Positions 63,946 through 64,000 of a stretch of 64,000 nucleotides of DNA are shown piece by piece. The DNA comes from Onchocerca lupi (taxonomy: Eukaryota; Nematoda; Chromadorea; Rhabditida; Onchocercidae). The notes beneath the pieces are model-generated. The model did not search any database. It saw only the letters and a list, made by a program, of their open reading frames with translations, and was not told the DNA's origin. Within the stretch, counting starts at the first letter, position 1, and each line of letters starts with the position of its first letter. A program made the translations under genes and the position numbers. The stretch is taken from positions 92,347 through 156,346 of the forward strand of contig JAOVVO010000114.1 in NCBI GenBank assembly GCA_028564675.1. The letters are read 5' to 3'.

Positions 63946-64000
63946 AATTTATTATTATTATTATTGTTTATTATTATTAATATTATTATTATTATTATTA
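63946..64000. repeat. (ATT)n triplet repeat at window end
   Basis: Imperfect ATT repeats run to the end of the window and probably beyond. Confidence 0.85.

Larger units (their letters stand above)
61115..64000. promoter_or_regulatory. Upstream flank of acetyl-CoA synthetase, repeat-rich
   Basis: No gene is supported in the last 2.9 kb. It should hold the synthetase promoter near 61120-61600, then an (AT)n, a CT-rich tract, a 26-bp satellite and an (ATT)n tract, all listed separately. Minus-strand frames such as 62743-63012 lack family matches and splice context. Confidence 0.5.

Noticed and set aside
1..64000. Wolbachia-derived (nuwt) or other bacterial insert, as seen in filarial genomes
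   Set aside because: No long intron-free frame, no bacterial family, and composition is uniform apart from simple repeats.

Overview
The window is eukaryotic, AT-rich (roughly 70%) and intron-rich. It is almost certainly from a nematode, and most likely a clade III filarial-type worm. The evidence is short to medium introns with T-rich 3' ends, many start codons lying a few bases downstream of an orphan 3' splice site (as expected for spliced-leader trans-splicing), tightly packed same-strand gene pairs, and metazoan orthologues of every recognisable gene. I found no rRNA, tRNA, CRISPR array, transposase or bacterial-type gene. The species cannot be fixed without a database search.

Layout, left to right. 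1-2.6 kb (+): the 3' end of a neurobeachin/LRBA-type BEACH-WD40 gene. 4.6-13.4 kb (-): a complete 26-exon WDR7 (Rabconnectin-3 beta) gene, convergent with the first. 14.5-18.7 kb (+): prefoldin subunit 5 followed closely by exosome subunit EXOSC9/RRP45, an operon-like pair sharing a divergent promoter region with WDR7. 19.5-22.2 kb (-): a DHHC palmitoyltransferase of the ZDHHC2/15/20 group. 22.2-34.2 kb: a 12 kb gene-poor tract with degenerate minisatellites and homopolymers. 34.3-41.3 kb (+): a Goliath-type transmembrane RING-H2 ubiquitin ligase with a 3.3 kb first intron. 42.6-43.9 kb (-): a small uncertain gene. 44.7-47.1 kb (+): FBXO28-like F-box gene. 48.3-49.7 kb (-): glycolipid transfer protein. 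50.6-51.2 kb (+): ATP synthase c subunit. 51.6-54.3 kb (-): a diverged, truncated acetyl-CoA synthetase paralogue. 55.6-61.1 kb (-): full-length acetyl-CoA synthetase. 61.1-64 kb: the upstream flank of that gene, carrying several simple repeats and a 26-bp satellite.

I rebuilt coding exons by hand from splice sites, reading phase and remembered family sequences. For the ten genes reconstructed in full, exon lengths sum to a multiple of three with one open frame. That bookkeeping exposed the main oddities. Four introns need GC-AG splicing (WDR7, prefoldin 5, FBXO28-like, acetyl-CoA synthetase). One WDR7 intron seems to end in TG rather than AG. A complete gene encodes an acetyl-CoA synthetase-like protein that has lost its ATP-binding loop and its C-terminal half, and a long perfect hairpin sits in one of its introns.

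Themes: vesicle and membrane traffic (neurobeachin, WDR7, DHHC, Goliath, GLTP), RNA and protein housekeeping (prefoldin, exosome, F-box), and acetyl-CoA/ATP metabolism (two synthetase genes, ATP synthase c). This looks like ordinary nematode gene order, not one functional cluster.
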